The notes: generated by a model not told the origin, from the sequence alone. Shown: positions 9,509 through 19,299, numbered from the stretch's first letter. The stretch is 64,000 bases of DNA from Colicola sp016286205 (GCA_016286205.1 JAEESF010000006.1:82758-146757), one strand, 5' to 3'. Program-made: numbers and translations.

Positions 9509-10812
9509 AGTATTCCGTATAAATCAAATTCTTCTGCTTTGGTTATTTTCACGTTGTACAGATTCCCGATGGTTAGCTCATCGCCATTCGACTCAATCAG
9601 TACTTCGCAATCTACTTCTGGACTGTCGTATTGTGTTCGTCCGATATAGTAGTTGCCTTCTTTTCGGTCTATGATAACGCGTTCGGTTGTACCGACTCTT
9701 TGTGCCATCAGCTCTCCGCTTATCGTCTGCTGAATAGCCATCAGTTCGGCCACGCGCGCTTGTTTTACTTCTTCCGGTATATCGTCCTTGTAATGTTTGT
9801 TTGCATAGGTGCCTTCTTCGTCCGAATAAGCAAAACAACCCATTCGATCAAATCGCATCTCTTTTACCCATTGTTTCAGCGCCTCAAAATCTTCTTCTGT
9901 CTCACCCGGATGACCAACTAGCAGCGTGGTTCGAATGCATATCCCGGGTACACGTTTGCGAATTTTGCGTATCAGCGCATCTTGTTCTGCGCTCGTGATG
10001 TGTCTGCGCATTAGGTCCAACATATGGTTGGTGCAATGTTGCAACGCGATGTCTAGATATTTGCAAACATTCTTGTGTTTTGCCATTACGTCTAGCAACT
10101 CATCCGGAAAATCGGTCGGGTAGGCATAGTGCAGACGAATCCATTCCACGCCTTCTATCTGTGCCAACTCATCCACTAGTTCCGGTAGTACATGGCGTTG
10201 CTCTAAATCCAAACCATAACTACTCAGATCTTGCGCAATCACATTCAGCTCTTTCACGCCTTGACTCACTAGCCAACGTGCTTCGTCCAGTATCTCTTTT
10301 TTCGGCCTACTGGTATGTCTGCCTGTTATCAACGGAATAGCGCAATACGAGCACATTCGGTTGCATCCTTCGGAAATCTTCAAGTACGCATAATGCACGG
10401 GAGTAGTGAGTGTGCGCTCATAGGTGTAGCACGCGCGCGTACAAGAAAGCCTGCTACCTATCGTCTCAACTAGTTGCATGTAATCGAACTTGCCGAAATA
10501 AGCATCCACTTCCGGTATCTCTTTCTCCAGTTCCGCGCGGTAACGCTCACTCAGACAGCCCATTACATATAGTCTGCGCAGCTTGCCTTTCTTCTTCCGT
10601 TCGCCCATCTCCAGTATCATCCGGACGCTCTCTTCTTTCGCATCACCAATAAAACCGCACGTATTGATAACGGCTATTTCCCCCTTCGGATCGGGTGAAT
10701 CATGCGTCACGCGCCAACCTGCAGCCTCCAATGGCCGCATCACACGCTCCGCATCTACCAGATTTTTCGAGCATCCGAGCAATATGAAGTCTATCTCTCC
10801 TTCCCTAAACAC
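9502..10812 (-). CDS. rimO: Ribosomal protein S12 methylthiotransferase RimO
   Basis: This 436-residue radical-SAM enzyme adds a methylthio group to an aspartate of ribosomal protein S12. The N-terminal MTTase domain has its three cluster cysteines in LLGCSKNLVDAE, VINTCGFIGDA and YVMGCLSERY. The radical-SAM cluster is CNRMCSYCAIPLITG (about residue 150), and the C-terminus is a TRAM domain. SCSKN-type wording and SEGCNR favour RimO over MiaB. The best start is a GTG at 10812. It sits at the edge of a heptanucleotide repeat (TAATCCC units, 10811-10832), so the first residues MFREGEID appear to be repeat-derived, and no ATG lies nearby. Confidence 0.95.
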   Translation of the reverse strand: MFREGEIDFILLGCSKNLVDAERVMRPLEAAGWRVTHDSPDPKGEIAVINTCGFIGDAKEESVRMILEMGERKKKGKLRRLYVMGCLSERYRAELEKEIPEVDAYFGKFDYMQLVETIGSRLSCTRACYTYERTLTTPVHYAYLKISEGCNRMCSYCAIPLITGRHTSRPKKEILDEARWLVSQGVKELNVIAQDLSSYGLDLEQRHVLPELVDELAQIEGVEWIRLHYAYPTDFPDELLDVMAKHKNVCKYLDIALQHCTNHMLDLMRRHITSAEQDALIRKIRKRVPGICIRTTLLVGHPGETEEDFEALKQWVKEMRFDRMGCFAYSDEEGTYANKHYKDDIPEEVKQARVAELMAIQQTISGELMAQRVGTTERVIIDRKEGNYYIGRTQYDSPEVDCEVLIESNGDELTIGNLYNVKITKAEEFDLYGILC

Positions 10813-10832
10813 TAATCCCTAATCCCTAATCG
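10808..10832. repeat. Heptanucleotide repeat (TAATCCC type) at the rimO start
   Basis: Three to four 7-bp units (CTAATCC) fill the 25 bp between recQ and rimO and run up to the GTG start codon of rimO. This belongs to the same word family as the TAACCCC arrays elsewhere in the window. Confidence 0.75.
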
Positions 10833-10837
10833 TTCTT

Positions 10838-13021
10838 CTAATTTCCTAATTCGCAATGGAATTTGATACGCACCAGACGAACGTGACGCTCGTCGTAATA
10901 ATCCTCACCCAGTTCTTCCATTGCTTTCTTTATGTTGTCGTCATCCGCACTTTTGAAGTATTCGTATATCTCTTCTTCCTCGTCCGGATCCAGTACTTCT
11001 TGTATGAAATAGTTGATATCTATCTTTGTGCCGCTGAATACGATGGCTTCCAGTTCTTCCAGCATCTCATCCATCGACATACCGCAACTCTCGGCTAGGT
11101 CATCCAGATCTACACGCCTGTCTATGGCTTGAATAATCTGTTTCTTTCTCGTCGATTTCTTGGCCACAGTGCGAATACGCAGGTCTTCCGGACGAATGAT
11201 TTCATTTTCCTCAACGTATTCTTTTATCACGCGCAGAAACTCGTCTCCGTAACGCTTAGCCTTCGCTATACCTACGCCTGGAATGGTCAGCAGTTCTTCC
11301 ATCGTGATGGGGTAGGTAGTGGCCATGGCTTCCAGACTCGGATCTTGGAAGATGACAAACGGAGGCACATCGTTCTTCTTCGCCATCTTGCGGCGTATAT
11401 CTTTCAGTATCGAGAACAGCACTTCATCGGCCGCGGCACAAGTTGCACCTAGACCTTCTATCACTTCTTCCTCGTCTTCCTGAACTTCTATCGGCACTTC
11501 AAATTTGACGGGCTTGCGAATAAATTTCTTGCCTTCTGGTGTCAGCTTCAGGTCACCGTACGAATCCACGTCTTTCTTTATCATGCCGTCTAGCAACGCC
11601 TGACGAATGATAGCGTGTAGCGTACTTTCTTCCTCGTCACTCGCGGCACCGAAGTTCTCTAGTTCGTCGTGATGATAACTAACTACTTCCGAAGTCTTGT
11701 TGCCGTGTAGAATATCAACGATGTGCTCGGCTTTCTGTTTCTCGTTTACTATTTGGATGGTTTCCAGAGTTATCTGCAGCAATTCGCTTGCATCCACCAT
11801 CTTGTAGGTCTTCTTACAGTTGTCGCAGTTACCGCAATTATCCTCTTCGTATTCCTCGCCAAAATAGTGCAGCAGTAGTTTTCTGCGGCAGATAGTCGAT
11901 TCGGCATAACTCTGCGTCTCAAAGAGCAACTGGTTGCCGATACCTATTTCTTTCGGAGTCTTGCCTTGTTGGAATTTACGCAGACGCTCGATGTCATCTG
12001 GCGAATAGTAGCATATACATTGCCCTTCGCCGCCATCACGCCCCGCACGACCGGTCTCTTGGTAATAGCCTTCCAGTGATTTTGGTATGTCGTAGTGTAC
12101 TACAAAGCGCACATCCGGTTTGTCGATTCCCATACCGAAAGCTATCGTCGCCACTATCACCTGACATTCTTCCATTAGAAAGGCATCCTGATTGGCGGTC
12201 CTAGTCGCTGCATCCATGCCCGCGTGGTAAGGACGGGCCGAGATACCATTCACCTGGAGTACCTGGGCCAAATCTTCCACTTCCTTACGAGCCAAGCAAT
12301 AGACAATGCCCGACTTGCCTTCCATCGAACGGATGTATTTCACTAGGTCTTTATCTACCTCGCTCGTTTTCTGGCGTACTTCGTAGTATAGGTTCGGACG
12401 GTTAAAACTGCTTTTGAAGACAGTCGCATCCATCATGCCCAGGTTTTTCTGTATATCTTTCTGTACTTTCGGCGTTGCCGTGGCTGTCAGGGCGATTATC
12501 GGAGCCTTGCCGATACGCTGAACCATACTGCGTATCTGGCTGTATTCCGGACGAAAATCGTGGCCCCATTCTGAGATACAGTGCGCCTCATCCACCGCGT
12601 AGAAACTTATCTTCACGCCTTGCAAGAAATCCACGTTCTCGTTTTTCTGCAGGCTTTCGGGCGCTAGGTATAGCAATTTGGTCTTGCCTTTCAGCACATC
12701 CTCCTTCACCGCGTTTATCTCACCGCGACTCAAGCTCGAGTTGATGAAATGGGCTACGCCCTCCTCTTCCGAATAGTTGCGTACGGCATCTACTTGGTTC
12801 TTCATGAGTGCAATCAACGGAGAGATGACGATGGCCAAGCCATCCATAATCATAGAAGGTAATTGGTAGCAGAGACTTTTTCCGCCTCCTGTCGGCATCA
12901 ATACAAAGGTATCTTTCCCTTCCATCACATTGCGAATGATGGCTTCCTGGTTGCCCTTGAACGTGTCGAAGCCGAAGTTTATTCGAAGCGCCTCTACTAA
13001 TTGTTCATGTGTTACATCCAT
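10838..13021 (-). CDS. recQ: ATP-dependent DNA helicase RecQ
   Basis: This 727-residue RecQ helicase unwinds DNA 3' to 5' during recombination and fork repair. It has Walker A MPTGGGKSLCYQLPS (about residue 42), the DEAH box in VDEAHCISEWGHDFRPEY, and helicase motif VI QETGRAGRDG. The zinc-binding RQC region has CRRKLLLHYFGEEY followed by CGNCDNC, and a winged helix follows. An HRDC domain is near residues 540-620 (FVIFQDPSLEAMA, IPGVGIAKAKRYG). The C-terminal tail of about 100 residues is acidic. It is the first gene of the minus-strand run and has a good promoter just upstream. Confidence 0.97.
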   Translation of the reverse strand: MDVTHEQLVEALRINFGFDTFKGNQEAIIRNVMEGKDTFVLMPTGGGKSLCYQLPSMIMDGLAIVISPLIALMKNQVDAVRNYSEEEGVAHFINSSLSRGEINAVKEDVLKGKTKLLYLAPESLQKNENVDFLQGVKISFYAVDEAHCISEWGHDFRPEYSQIRSMVQRIGKAPIIALTATATPKVQKDIQKNLGMMDATVFKSSFNRPNLYYEVRQKTSEVDKDLVKYIRSMEGKSGIVYCLARKEVEDLAQVLQVNGISARPYHAGMDAATRTANQDAFLMEECQVIVATIAFGMGIDKPDVRFVVHYDIPKSLEGYYQETGRAGRDGGEGQCICYYSPDDIERLRKFQQGKTPKEIGIGNQLLFETQSYAESTICRRKLLLHYFGEEYEEDNCGNCDNCKKTYKMVDASELLQITLETIQIVNEKQKAEHIVDILHGNKTSEVVSYHHDELENFGAASDEEESTLHAIIRQALLDGMIKKDVDSYGDLKLTPEGKKFIRKPVKFEVPIEVQEDEEEVIEGLGATCAAADEVLFSILKDIRRKMAKKNDVPPFVIFQDPSLEAMATTYPITMEELLTIPGVGIAKAKRYGDEFLRVIKEYVEENEIIRPEDLRIRTVAKKSTRKKQIIQAIDRRVDLDDLAESCGMSMDEMLEELEAIVFSGTKIDINYFIQEVLDPDEEEEIYEYFKSADDDNIKKAMEELGEDYYDERHVRLVRIKFHCELGN

Positions 13022-13042
13022 AGTAAAAAACTAATTTGGCCG

Positions 13043-13073
13043 CAAAGATACATATTTTATTTAACATATGCAA
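13043..13073 (-). promoter_or_regulatory. Promoter of recQ (TTG, 20 bp, TATCTTTG)
   Basis: On the minus strand, TTG (13073-13071) is followed after exactly 20 bp by TATCTTTG (13050-13043), matching the Bacteroidota -33/-7 consensus. The -33 box is extended as TTGCATAT. Transcription would begin only about 15 bp before the recQ ATG. Confidence 0.8.
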
Positions 13074-13167
13074 TACCTTATGTCTTTTTTGTCTTTTTTT
13101 TGCATCTTCTGAGGTGTTTTTGACCCCTTTCTACTTATGTTTTTTCACCAAAATACACACACCACAC

Positions 13168-13193
13168 GTATTATATACATATGTATATAATAC
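13168..13193. promoter_or_regulatory. 26-bp perfect palindrome, possible operator
   Basis: The sequence from 13168 to 13193 reads the same on both strands over all 26 bases, centred on ACATATGT. It lies about 190 bp upstream of the MFS promoter -33 box. No run of T follows it, so an operator for a dimeric regulator is more likely than a terminator. The binding protein is unknown. Confidence 0.5.
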
Positions 13194-13217
13194 TAAAGAG
13201 AATATAGAAGAAAAATA

Positions 13218-13283
13218 GTGCGTTATTAGTGCGTTATAAGTGCGTTATAAGTGCGATATAAGTGCGATATAAGTGCGATATAA
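13218..13283. repeat. Six tandem 11-bp repeats (GTGCGWTATAA)
   Basis: Six head-to-tail copies occupy exactly 66 bp. Copy 1 is GTGCGTTATTA, copies 2-3 are GTGCGTTATAA and copies 4-6 are GTGCGATATAA. An 11-bp period is close to one helical turn, so a protein binding each copy would sit on one DNA face. An iteron-like or regulator array is possible. Confidence 0.85.
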
Positions 13284-13384
13284 TCGACCCAATCGCATGC
13301 GCCTTTTATGGCCCTTCTAGGTGCAATTTCTACACAAAAAATGGCAAAAATTACGAAATATTTCGAAAAAAATGCATAAAACTC

Positions 13385-13415
13385 TTGCATGTTCGAAAAA
13401 AAAGCAGTAATTTTG
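13385..13415 (+). promoter_or_regulatory. Promoter of the sus-like operon (TTG, 20 bp, TAATTTTG)
   Basis: TTG at 13385-13387 and TAATTTTG at 13408-13415 are 20 bp apart. The predicted start of transcription is about 60 bp before the MFS start codon. Confidence 0.8.
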
Positions 13416-13483
13416 CACCGATTTAGTGTGAGTGGGCATAATACGCCCGCGTAGCACGCGAACTTAATTGTACAGTTTGTACC

Positions 13484-14920
13484 ATGCAAAAACGTGATTT
13501 ATCCTTTGCACAGCTCTTCAATTTGAGCTTTGGATTTTTCGGAGTACAAATCGCTTATGCGCTGCAGAGCGCCAATATCTCCCGTATATTTGCTACTCTG
13601 GGGGCTGACCCGCACCAGTTGTCTTTCTTTTGGATTCTTCCGCCATTGATGGGAATGATTGTCCAACCGCTAGTTGGAAAGTACTCTGACAAAACGTGGA
13701 CGCGTCTCGGACGTCGTAAACCTTATTTGCTTGTAGGAGCACTTATCGCGGTAGCCGTGATGATTCTGCTCCCGAATTCTGGTAACTTTACTTTTGTGCA
13801 GTCCGCTTTCCTTGGACTTAATGCAGCTATGTGGTTTGGACTCTTCAGTCTCATGTTCCTTGATACGAGTATCAATATCGCCATGCAGCCATTCAAGATG
13901 ATGGTCGGCGATATGGTCAACGAGAAGCAGAAAGGAACGGCCTATGCTATCCAATCGGCCCTGTGTAATGCGGGCTCGGTGGTAGGCTATCTGTTCCCGA
14001 TTTTCTTTACGTGGATTGGTATAGCCAATACCGCTCCTGAAGGTGTTGTCCCGGATTCTGTCAAGTGGAGTTTCTACGTCGGTGCCGCTATCCTTATCCT
14101 CTGCTCGCTCTATACATTTGCAACAGTTAAGGAGTTGAATCCACAAGAATACGCCGAATTCCATGGTATAGATGCGGCAAAGAAAGAGGAAAAAGAAGAA
14201 AAAGGTTTCTTTAGCCTTCTTCGCGAGGCTCCCTCCGCTTTCTGGACGGTGGGACTCGTTCAGTTCTTCTGTTGGGCTGCTTTCATGTATATGTGGACCT
14301 ATTCTATTGGAGCGATTGCTGATAATTGTTGGCATGCAACGCAAATAGCGACTCAACGCTTAGCTGAGTTAGATGCAAATGCAATTGCAGTATTAATGGA
14401 GAAGTTCCATGTTAATACTATGGAGGAACTAATTCCCAAATATACAACTACGTTGGCAGAATACCAAAATGCAGGAAACTGGGTGGGGGTAGTCTTCTGT
14501 ATTCAGGCTATTGGCTCGCTCCTTTGGGCAGCTTTCCTACCGAAACTCGAGCATTGGTTTGGCAACAAAGGTGCCTATGCTATCTCGCTCCTCGTGGGTG
14601 CTGCGGGATTCATATCTGTCTTCTTCGTGTCCAACCAATGGGTGCTATTCCTTAGTTATGCGCTTATTGGCGCAGCATGGGCAGCTATGCTGGCTTTGCC
14701 GTTTACGATTGTTACGAATGCGATCAAAGGTGGAAACATGGGATATTACCTCGGACTTTTCAACTGTACCATTTGTATCCCGCAAATCGTCGCAGCGCTT
14801 TGTGGCGGATTACTCCTTAAATATATATGCGCGCATATACAGGCCGGAATGCTTGTCGTTGCCGGCGCTCTGCTCATCGTCGGCGCAGGATGTGTGCTGT
14901 TTATCAAAGAGAAAAAATAA
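13484..14920 (+). CDS. MFS sugar transporter, SLC45/GPH-like (probable maltose/oligosaccharide importer)
   Basis: This 478-residue inner-membrane protein has about twelve helices. The N-terminal FAQLFNLSFGFFGVQIAYAL segment, the loop GKYSDKTWTRLGRRKPY after helix 2, and a long loop between the two halves (near residues 225-245, Lys/Glu rich) are typical of the SLC45-like disaccharide-transporter branch of the major facilitator superfamily. It is the first gene of a plus-strand locus containing SusC and SusD, so it probably takes glycan fragments from periplasm to cytoplasm. The substrate is inferred as an alpha-glucan fragment from the starch-binding-like partner at 21097-22440. Confidence 0.85.
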   Translation: MQKRDLSFAQLFNLSFGFFGVQIAYALQSANISRIFATLGADPHQLSFFWILPPLMGMIVQPLVGKYSDKTWTRLGRRKPYLLVGALIAVAVMILLPNSGNFTFVQSAFLGLNAAMWFGLFSLMFLDTSINIAMQPFKMMVGDMVNEKQKGTAYAIQSALCNAGSVVGYLFPIFFTWIGIANTAPEGVVPDSVKWSFYVGAAILILCSLYTFATVKELNPQEYAEFHGIDAAKKEEKEEKGFFSLLREAPSAFWTVGLVQFFCWAAFMYMWTYSIGAIADNCWHATQIATQRLAELDANAIAVLMEKFHVNTMEELIPKYTTTLAEYQNAGNWVGVVFCIQAIGSLLWAAFLPKLEHWFGNKGAYAISLLVGAAGFISVFFVSNQWVLFLSYALIGAAWAAMLALPFTIVTNAIKGGNMGYYLGLFNCTICIPQIVAALCGGLLLKYICAHIQAGMLVVAGALLIVGAGCVLFIKEKK

Positions 14921-14944
14921 ACTAACAAACAAAAATATCTATTT

Positions 14945-16111
14945 ATGAAAAACAAACTACTTGTATGTGTATGTGCACTCGCACTACTTGGCTTGAGTAG
15001 CTGTCAGAAGGACAAGACTGACCTGCTCGCCATCGATGCGCAAATAGCACAAAATACACTATTGGGTATTTATGTTCACACCGTAGTAGATTCTGTCGCT
15101 ATGAAGACTACTATCTACGAGTGGACTCTTGTGAAAGATGGTACTGGTACCTATCATGAGCGTACTAGTGGCAATGGTGCTGTTCAGGAGCAACAGACTG
15201 ATTTCACATGGACAGCTACTGTCGCAGAAGGCAACTTGGCTATGGACATCAATGCTACTTTTGCGGATGGTTCTACCAAGAAGTTGAAATGGGCCAATGG
15301 TCTCTTGGACACGGGCGATTATGTTACCACCAACAAGGCTGCTAGCTCTATCATCGGAACTGCTGCTTCACTCGAAGAGAGCCTCAAGAGCGCTGTCTTT
15401 GTTCTCGATGACACAGTTTATTTCCAGGCTGAGGATTCTATCCCGTTCATCGCTTGGAAGTCGGATGTAGAGTTCGTTCTGCCGGAAGATACGGCTGCCA
15501 CACGTCTGCAGTTTATGAATGATTTGGCTCCGTACATGGACACACTTCGTTGGTATATCCAGAAGTTTGGTCCGGTCGGCAAAGCTTACATCGATTCTGC
15601 TACTAACGAATTGCGCGACTTGGTTGTTATCGATACCGTTGCTAGTAAGCGTGGTAAGAATGCCGGAAAACACGGTGTTACATATCTGCTGCAATACATG
15701 GATACTACGGTTGAGATGAGAAATGTAGGTCCGTTGAACATCAAGAGTGGTTATATCACTCTCCGCCGCGAAGGCGAGAATAACGTAGCTGAGTTCTCTT
15801 GCCGTTATGCTGATCGCACTTCCGAGTGCTACACCGATCCTACTAGCGACAAGGCTACTCTCATCGATTCTACCTATACCATCGCTACGGCTACGTGGAC
15901 TATTTCTTCTATCACTACTTCGCGTGTCTTCAATGTACTGCTTCGGGGAAATGAAACCCAACAAGTCATTGAGCAGAAGGCGGGAGTAGAGACCAAGAAT
16001 GTGAATACCAACAAGGATAACGCACTCTACGAACTTCCTATTTCCGGATTTATCGTATCCAAAGGTGTGTTGGTTTATGATGGTAATACGTATAACCTCA
16101 AAAACGAATAA
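14945..16111 (+). CDS. Secreted lipoprotein of the sus-like locus (unrecognised family)
   Basis: The 388-residue product starts with a lipoprotein signal (MKNKLLVCVCALALLGLSSC, lipidation Cys at 20). No catalytic motif or named domain was recognised. The mature part is Thr/Ser/Asp rich and looks beta-strand rich, with no membrane helix. It lies 24 bp after the MFS gene and 5 bp before susC-like, so it is part of the same operon. A role as an accessory surface or periplasmic lipoprotein in glycan capture is only an inference from position. Confidence 0.8.
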   Translation: MKNKLLVCVCALALLGLSSCQKDKTDLLAIDAQIAQNTLLGIYVHTVVDSVAMKTTIYEWTLVKDGTGTYHERTSGNGAVQEQQTDFTWTATVAEGNLAMDINATFADGSTKKLKWANGLLDTGDYVTTNKAASSIIGTAASLEESLKSAVFVLDDTVYFQAEDSIPFIAWKSDVEFVLPEDTAATRLQFMNDLAPYMDTLRWYIQKFGPVGKAYIDSATNELRDLVVIDTVASKRGKNAGKHGVTYLLQYMDTTVEMRNVGPLNIKSGYITLRREGENNVAEFSCRYADRTSECYTDPTSDKATLIDSTYTIATATWTISSITTSRVFNVLLRGNETQQVIEQKAGVETKNVNTNKDNALYELPISGFIVSKGVLVYDGNTYNLKNE

Positions 16112-16116
16112 GCGCC

Positions 16117-19100
16117 ATGAAAAAGACTTTTAATACTCTACGTGCCATTTTGGTTGCCTTCTTTGTGTTGGCAGGCATGACCGCTTATGCGCAAACTACT
16201 GTTTCGGGTGTCGTTACCGATGCCGCTAACGGTGAACCTATCATCGGTGCCTCTGTTCTCGAGGTTGGAACTACTAATGGTACTATTACCGATTTTGATG
16301 GTAATTTCACACTCAATGTCAAGAGTGGAGCCAAATTGGCTATCTCTTATATGGGTTACAAAACACAGGAACTCGATGCACAACCTTCGATGAACGTACG
16401 TCTCAGCGAAGATAGCGAGTTGCTCGAGGAAGTCGTTGTCGTTGGTTACGGTGTTGTTCGTAAGAACGATGCTACTGGTTCCGTAACGGCTATCAAACCT
16501 GATGATATGAACAAGGGTCTGCAGACCAACGCGCAGGAAATGATTTCCGGTAAGATCGCGGGTGTGGCAGTTACCAGTGATGGTGGTACGCCTGGTGGTG
16601 GCTCTACTATTCGTATTCGTGGTGGATCATCTCTGAATGCATCCAACAGCCCGCTTATCGTTATCGATGGTTTGGCTATGGATAACAATGGTATTCCTGG
16701 AGCAGCCAACCCTCTCTCGATGGTCAATCCTTCTGATATTGAGACCTTTACTGTCCTCAAGGATGCTTCTGCAACCGCTATCTACGGTTCGCGTGCTTCC
16801 AATGGTGTCATCATCATTACTACCAAGAAGGGTAGTGCAGGCCAGAAACTCAAAGTCACCTACGATGGTAACGTTTCCTTTGGTACGCTGACCAACCATC
16901 TGGAGACTCTGACTGGCGATGAGATCCGTGCGTATGCAATGTCGCTCGGTTATTCCAAAGAGGAAATGAAATATCTGGGTACTGCCAATACCAACTGGCA
17001 GGACGAAGTTTATCGTACGGCTATTTCTACCGACCACAACATCTCCTTGATGGGTGGTACTAAGCACATGCCGTATCGTGCTTCTGTAGGCTACACGCTC
17101 AACAATGGTACTATCAAGACCTCGCAGATGCAGCGTGTTACCGCAGCCCTCAACCTCAATCCTTCGTTCTTGGACAATCACTTGACATTCAATTTGAATG
17201 CAAAGGGAATGTATATCTACAATAGCTACGAGCCGGGCGTTGTGGGCGCTTCGCTCTCCATGGATCCTACTCAGCCCGTTCGTGGCGGATCTACGGGTAT
17301 CTACGGCGATGTACTGCTCTCCGATGCAGATGCACAAAATCTCTTCGGTGGCTTCTTCCAGCCGACCCAAGATGCTGCTTATAGCGATCCTATCTGGACG
17401 CTCAAACCGAAAGATAACACTACGCTCAACCCTGTTTCCTCGCTCAATCAGCAATCTTCGATTGCCAACTCGGGCGCATTCGTAGGAAACCTCGAGGTGG
17501 ATTACAAGATTCACGGCTTCGAAGACTTGCGTCTCCACGCTAATTTTGGTGCTGACTATTCTTATGGTAAACAGGTTTCGCAGAATCTGCCGACAGGTGC
17601 TTCCAACCACTACTATGGATGGAATGGCTACGAGATCAAGCATAAATACAATCTCCAGTTCAACTGCTACGCACAGTACTACAAGGATTTCACCGAGACA
17701 CAGCACTTTGATGCTATGGTTGGTTACGAGTGGCAACATTTCTACAACGATTATTTCAGCGAAGGAAATGGTCTCTATCAGCGTACTTGTACCAAACTTG
17801 ACCCGCTAGGCAATCCTCTGGCTGGAACTCAGTTCAACTACCAGACTTCTGAATCTAAAACCGAGAGCTACTTGGTATCCTTCTTCGGACGTATCAACTA
17901 TATCGGTTGGAATCAGTTGATGGTTACGGCTACTTTCCGTGCGGATGGTTCGTCGCGTTTTGCTAAGGAGAACCGTTGGGGCTACTTCCCATCTGTTGCG
18001 CTTGGTTGGAAGATCAAGGAGACTTTCCTCAAGGATGTCAACTGGCTCGACGACCTCAAACTTCGTCTCGGTTATGGTATTACCGGTCAGCAAGAGGGTA
18101 TCGGCGATTATCCGTACTTGGCTAAATATACCAAGACTACTAACTACGCCGCATATTATCCTGTCGGAGGTGACAACTACGCTAACGAAGATAAGGATGG
18201 TAACGTACTCAATCCTGCTGATGGACAATACGTAATCGATAAGAACGGTAATATTCTTTACTTCAGTTATCGTCCTGAGGGTTACAACTACACCCTGACT
18301 TGGGAGAAAACCACTACCTACAATGCAGGTATCGATTTCGCTTTCCTCAACAATCGTATTTCGGGTGCTATCGATTACTACTATCGTCAGACCGACGACC
18401 TGTTGAATAGCGTACGTGTAGCTGCGGGTACTAACTTCAGCAACTATATTATGTCTAACGTAGGTGCGCTGTCTAACCAAGGTGTCGAGTTCTCTATCAA
18501 TGCGGTTGTTCTGGATCTTGGACGTAAGTTCAAATGGGATCTGGGCTACAACGTTACTTGGAACCAGAATAAGATCATTCGTCTGAACAATGGTGAGGAT
18601 GAGGCTCCTGTTAAGACTGGTGGCATCAGCTCTGGTATGGGTAATACTGTTCAGCAACACGCTAAGGGTCACGCTGCTTCGTCCTTCTATGTATACGAGT
18701 CGGCTTGCAACTATCGTGCGGATGGTACCAAGTACTGGTATGTTGTCGATCGCAACCAAGATGGCGCTATTGACGAGAACGATAAGTACTACTACCACAA
18801 TCCGACGGCTCCTGTTACTATGGGCTTCCAGATGAAGTTCCAGTTCTACGATTTCGACCTGGGTATGTCGTTCCGTTCCAATATTGGCAACTATGTTTAC
18901 AACGATGTGAAGGCTAGTAGCTTGCAGAACGTAACACGCGATAACTTCAACAAGAATAACTACGTACAAGGTCTGCTCCGCGAGTGCTTCACCACTTACT
19001 ATGTAGACAATATGCGTACGGATGGTCTCTATGCGGATCCTGAGGGAACTAAGAAATTCGGCGAATGGTACGCTACCGACTATTTTGTTGAGAACGCTTC

Positions 19101-19299
19101 GTTCCTCCGTTGCGATAATATCACGCTCGGTTGGTCCTTCAAGCGTCCGGTTATTTCCGGTCGTGTCTTCTGCACGGTTAGCAACCCGTTTGTTATCTCT
19201 AAGTACTCTGGCCTCGATCCTGAGGTATTCGGAGGTATCGACAATAACATCTATCCGCGTTCTATGACGACTGTATTTGGTGTTAACCTGCAATTCTAA
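16117..19299 (+). CDS. SusC/RagA-family TonB-linked outer-membrane transporter
   Basis: This 1060-residue TonB-dependent glycan transporter has a signal peptide (residues 1-25, ending AYAQ). A carboxypeptidase-D-like plug extension carries VSGVVTDAANGEPIIGASV, and the TonB-box-like segment is EEVVVVGYGVVRKNDATGSV (about 105). A plug domain includes IRIRGGSSLNASNSPLIVIDG and ASATAIYGSRASNGVIIITTKKG, and the barrel ends in Phe (GVNLQF). It forms the barrel under the SusD lid encoded 20 bp downstream. No anti-sigma/ECF pair is adjacent, so control probably acts at the operon promoter. Confidence 0.97.
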   Translation: MKKTFNTLRAILVAFFVLAGMTAYAQTTVSGVVTDAANGEPIIGASVLEVGTTNGTITDFDGNFTLNVKSGAKLAISYMGYKTQELDAQPSMNVRLSEDSELLEEVVVVGYGVVRKNDATGSVTAIKPDDMNKGLQTNAQEMISGKIAGVAVTSDGGTPGGGSTIRIRGGSSLNASNSPLIVIDGLAMDNNGIPGAANPLSMVNPSDIETFTVLKDASATAIYGSRASNGVIIITTKKGSAGQKLKVTYDGNVSFGTLTNHLETLTGDEIRAYAMSLGYSKEEMKYLGTANTNWQDEVYRTAISTDHNISLMGGTKHMPYRASVGYTLNNGTIKTSQMQRVTAALNLNPSFLDNHLTFNLNAKGMYIYNSYEPGVVGASLSMDPTQPVRGGSTGIYGDVLLSDADAQNLFGGFFQPTQDAAYSDPIWTLKPKDNTTLNPVSSLNQQSSIANSGAFVGNLEVDYKIHGFEDLRLHANFGADYSYGKQVSQNLPTGASNHYYGWNGYEIKHKYNLQFNCYAQYYKDFTETQHFDAMVGYEWQHFYNDYFSEGNGLYQRTCTKLDPLGNPLAGTQFNYQTSESKTESYLVSFFGRINYIGWNQLMVTATFRADGSSRFAKENRWGYFPSVALGWKIKETFLKDVNWLDDLKLRLGYGITGQQEGIGDYPYLAKYTKTTNYAAYYPVGGDNYANEDKDGNVLNPADGQYVIDKNGNILYFSYRPEGYNYTLTWEKTTTYNAGIDFAFLNNRISGAIDYYYRQTDDLLNSVRVAAGTNFSNYIMSNVGALSNQGVEFSINAVVLDLGRKFKWDLGYNVTWNQNKIIRLNNGEDEAPVKTGGISSGMGNTVQQHAKGHAASSFYVYESACNYRADGTKYWYVVDRNQDGAIDENDKYYYHNPTAPVTMGFQMKFQFYDFDLGMSFRSNIGNYVYNDVKASSLQNVTRDNFNKNNYVQGLLRECFTTYYVDNMRTDGLYADPEGTKKFGEWYATDYFVENASFLRCDNITLGWSFKRPVISGRVFCTVSNPFVISKYSGLDPEVFGGIDNNIYPRSMTTVFGVNLQF

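Larger units (their letters stand above)
13022..13483. other. 462-bp divergent intergenic region between recQ and the sus-like locus
   Basis: No credible gene is seen here. The stretch contains the recQ promoter, an AT-rich segment, a 26-bp perfect palindrome, six tandem 11-bp repeats and the promoter of the MFS gene. Its length and content make it the likely control region of the sus-like operon. Confidence 0.7.

Noticed and set aside
17806..19293. 495-codon antisense frame opposite the SusC-like gene
   Set aside because: No recognisable domain, and it is a shadow of the clear TonB-dependent transporter on the plus strand.
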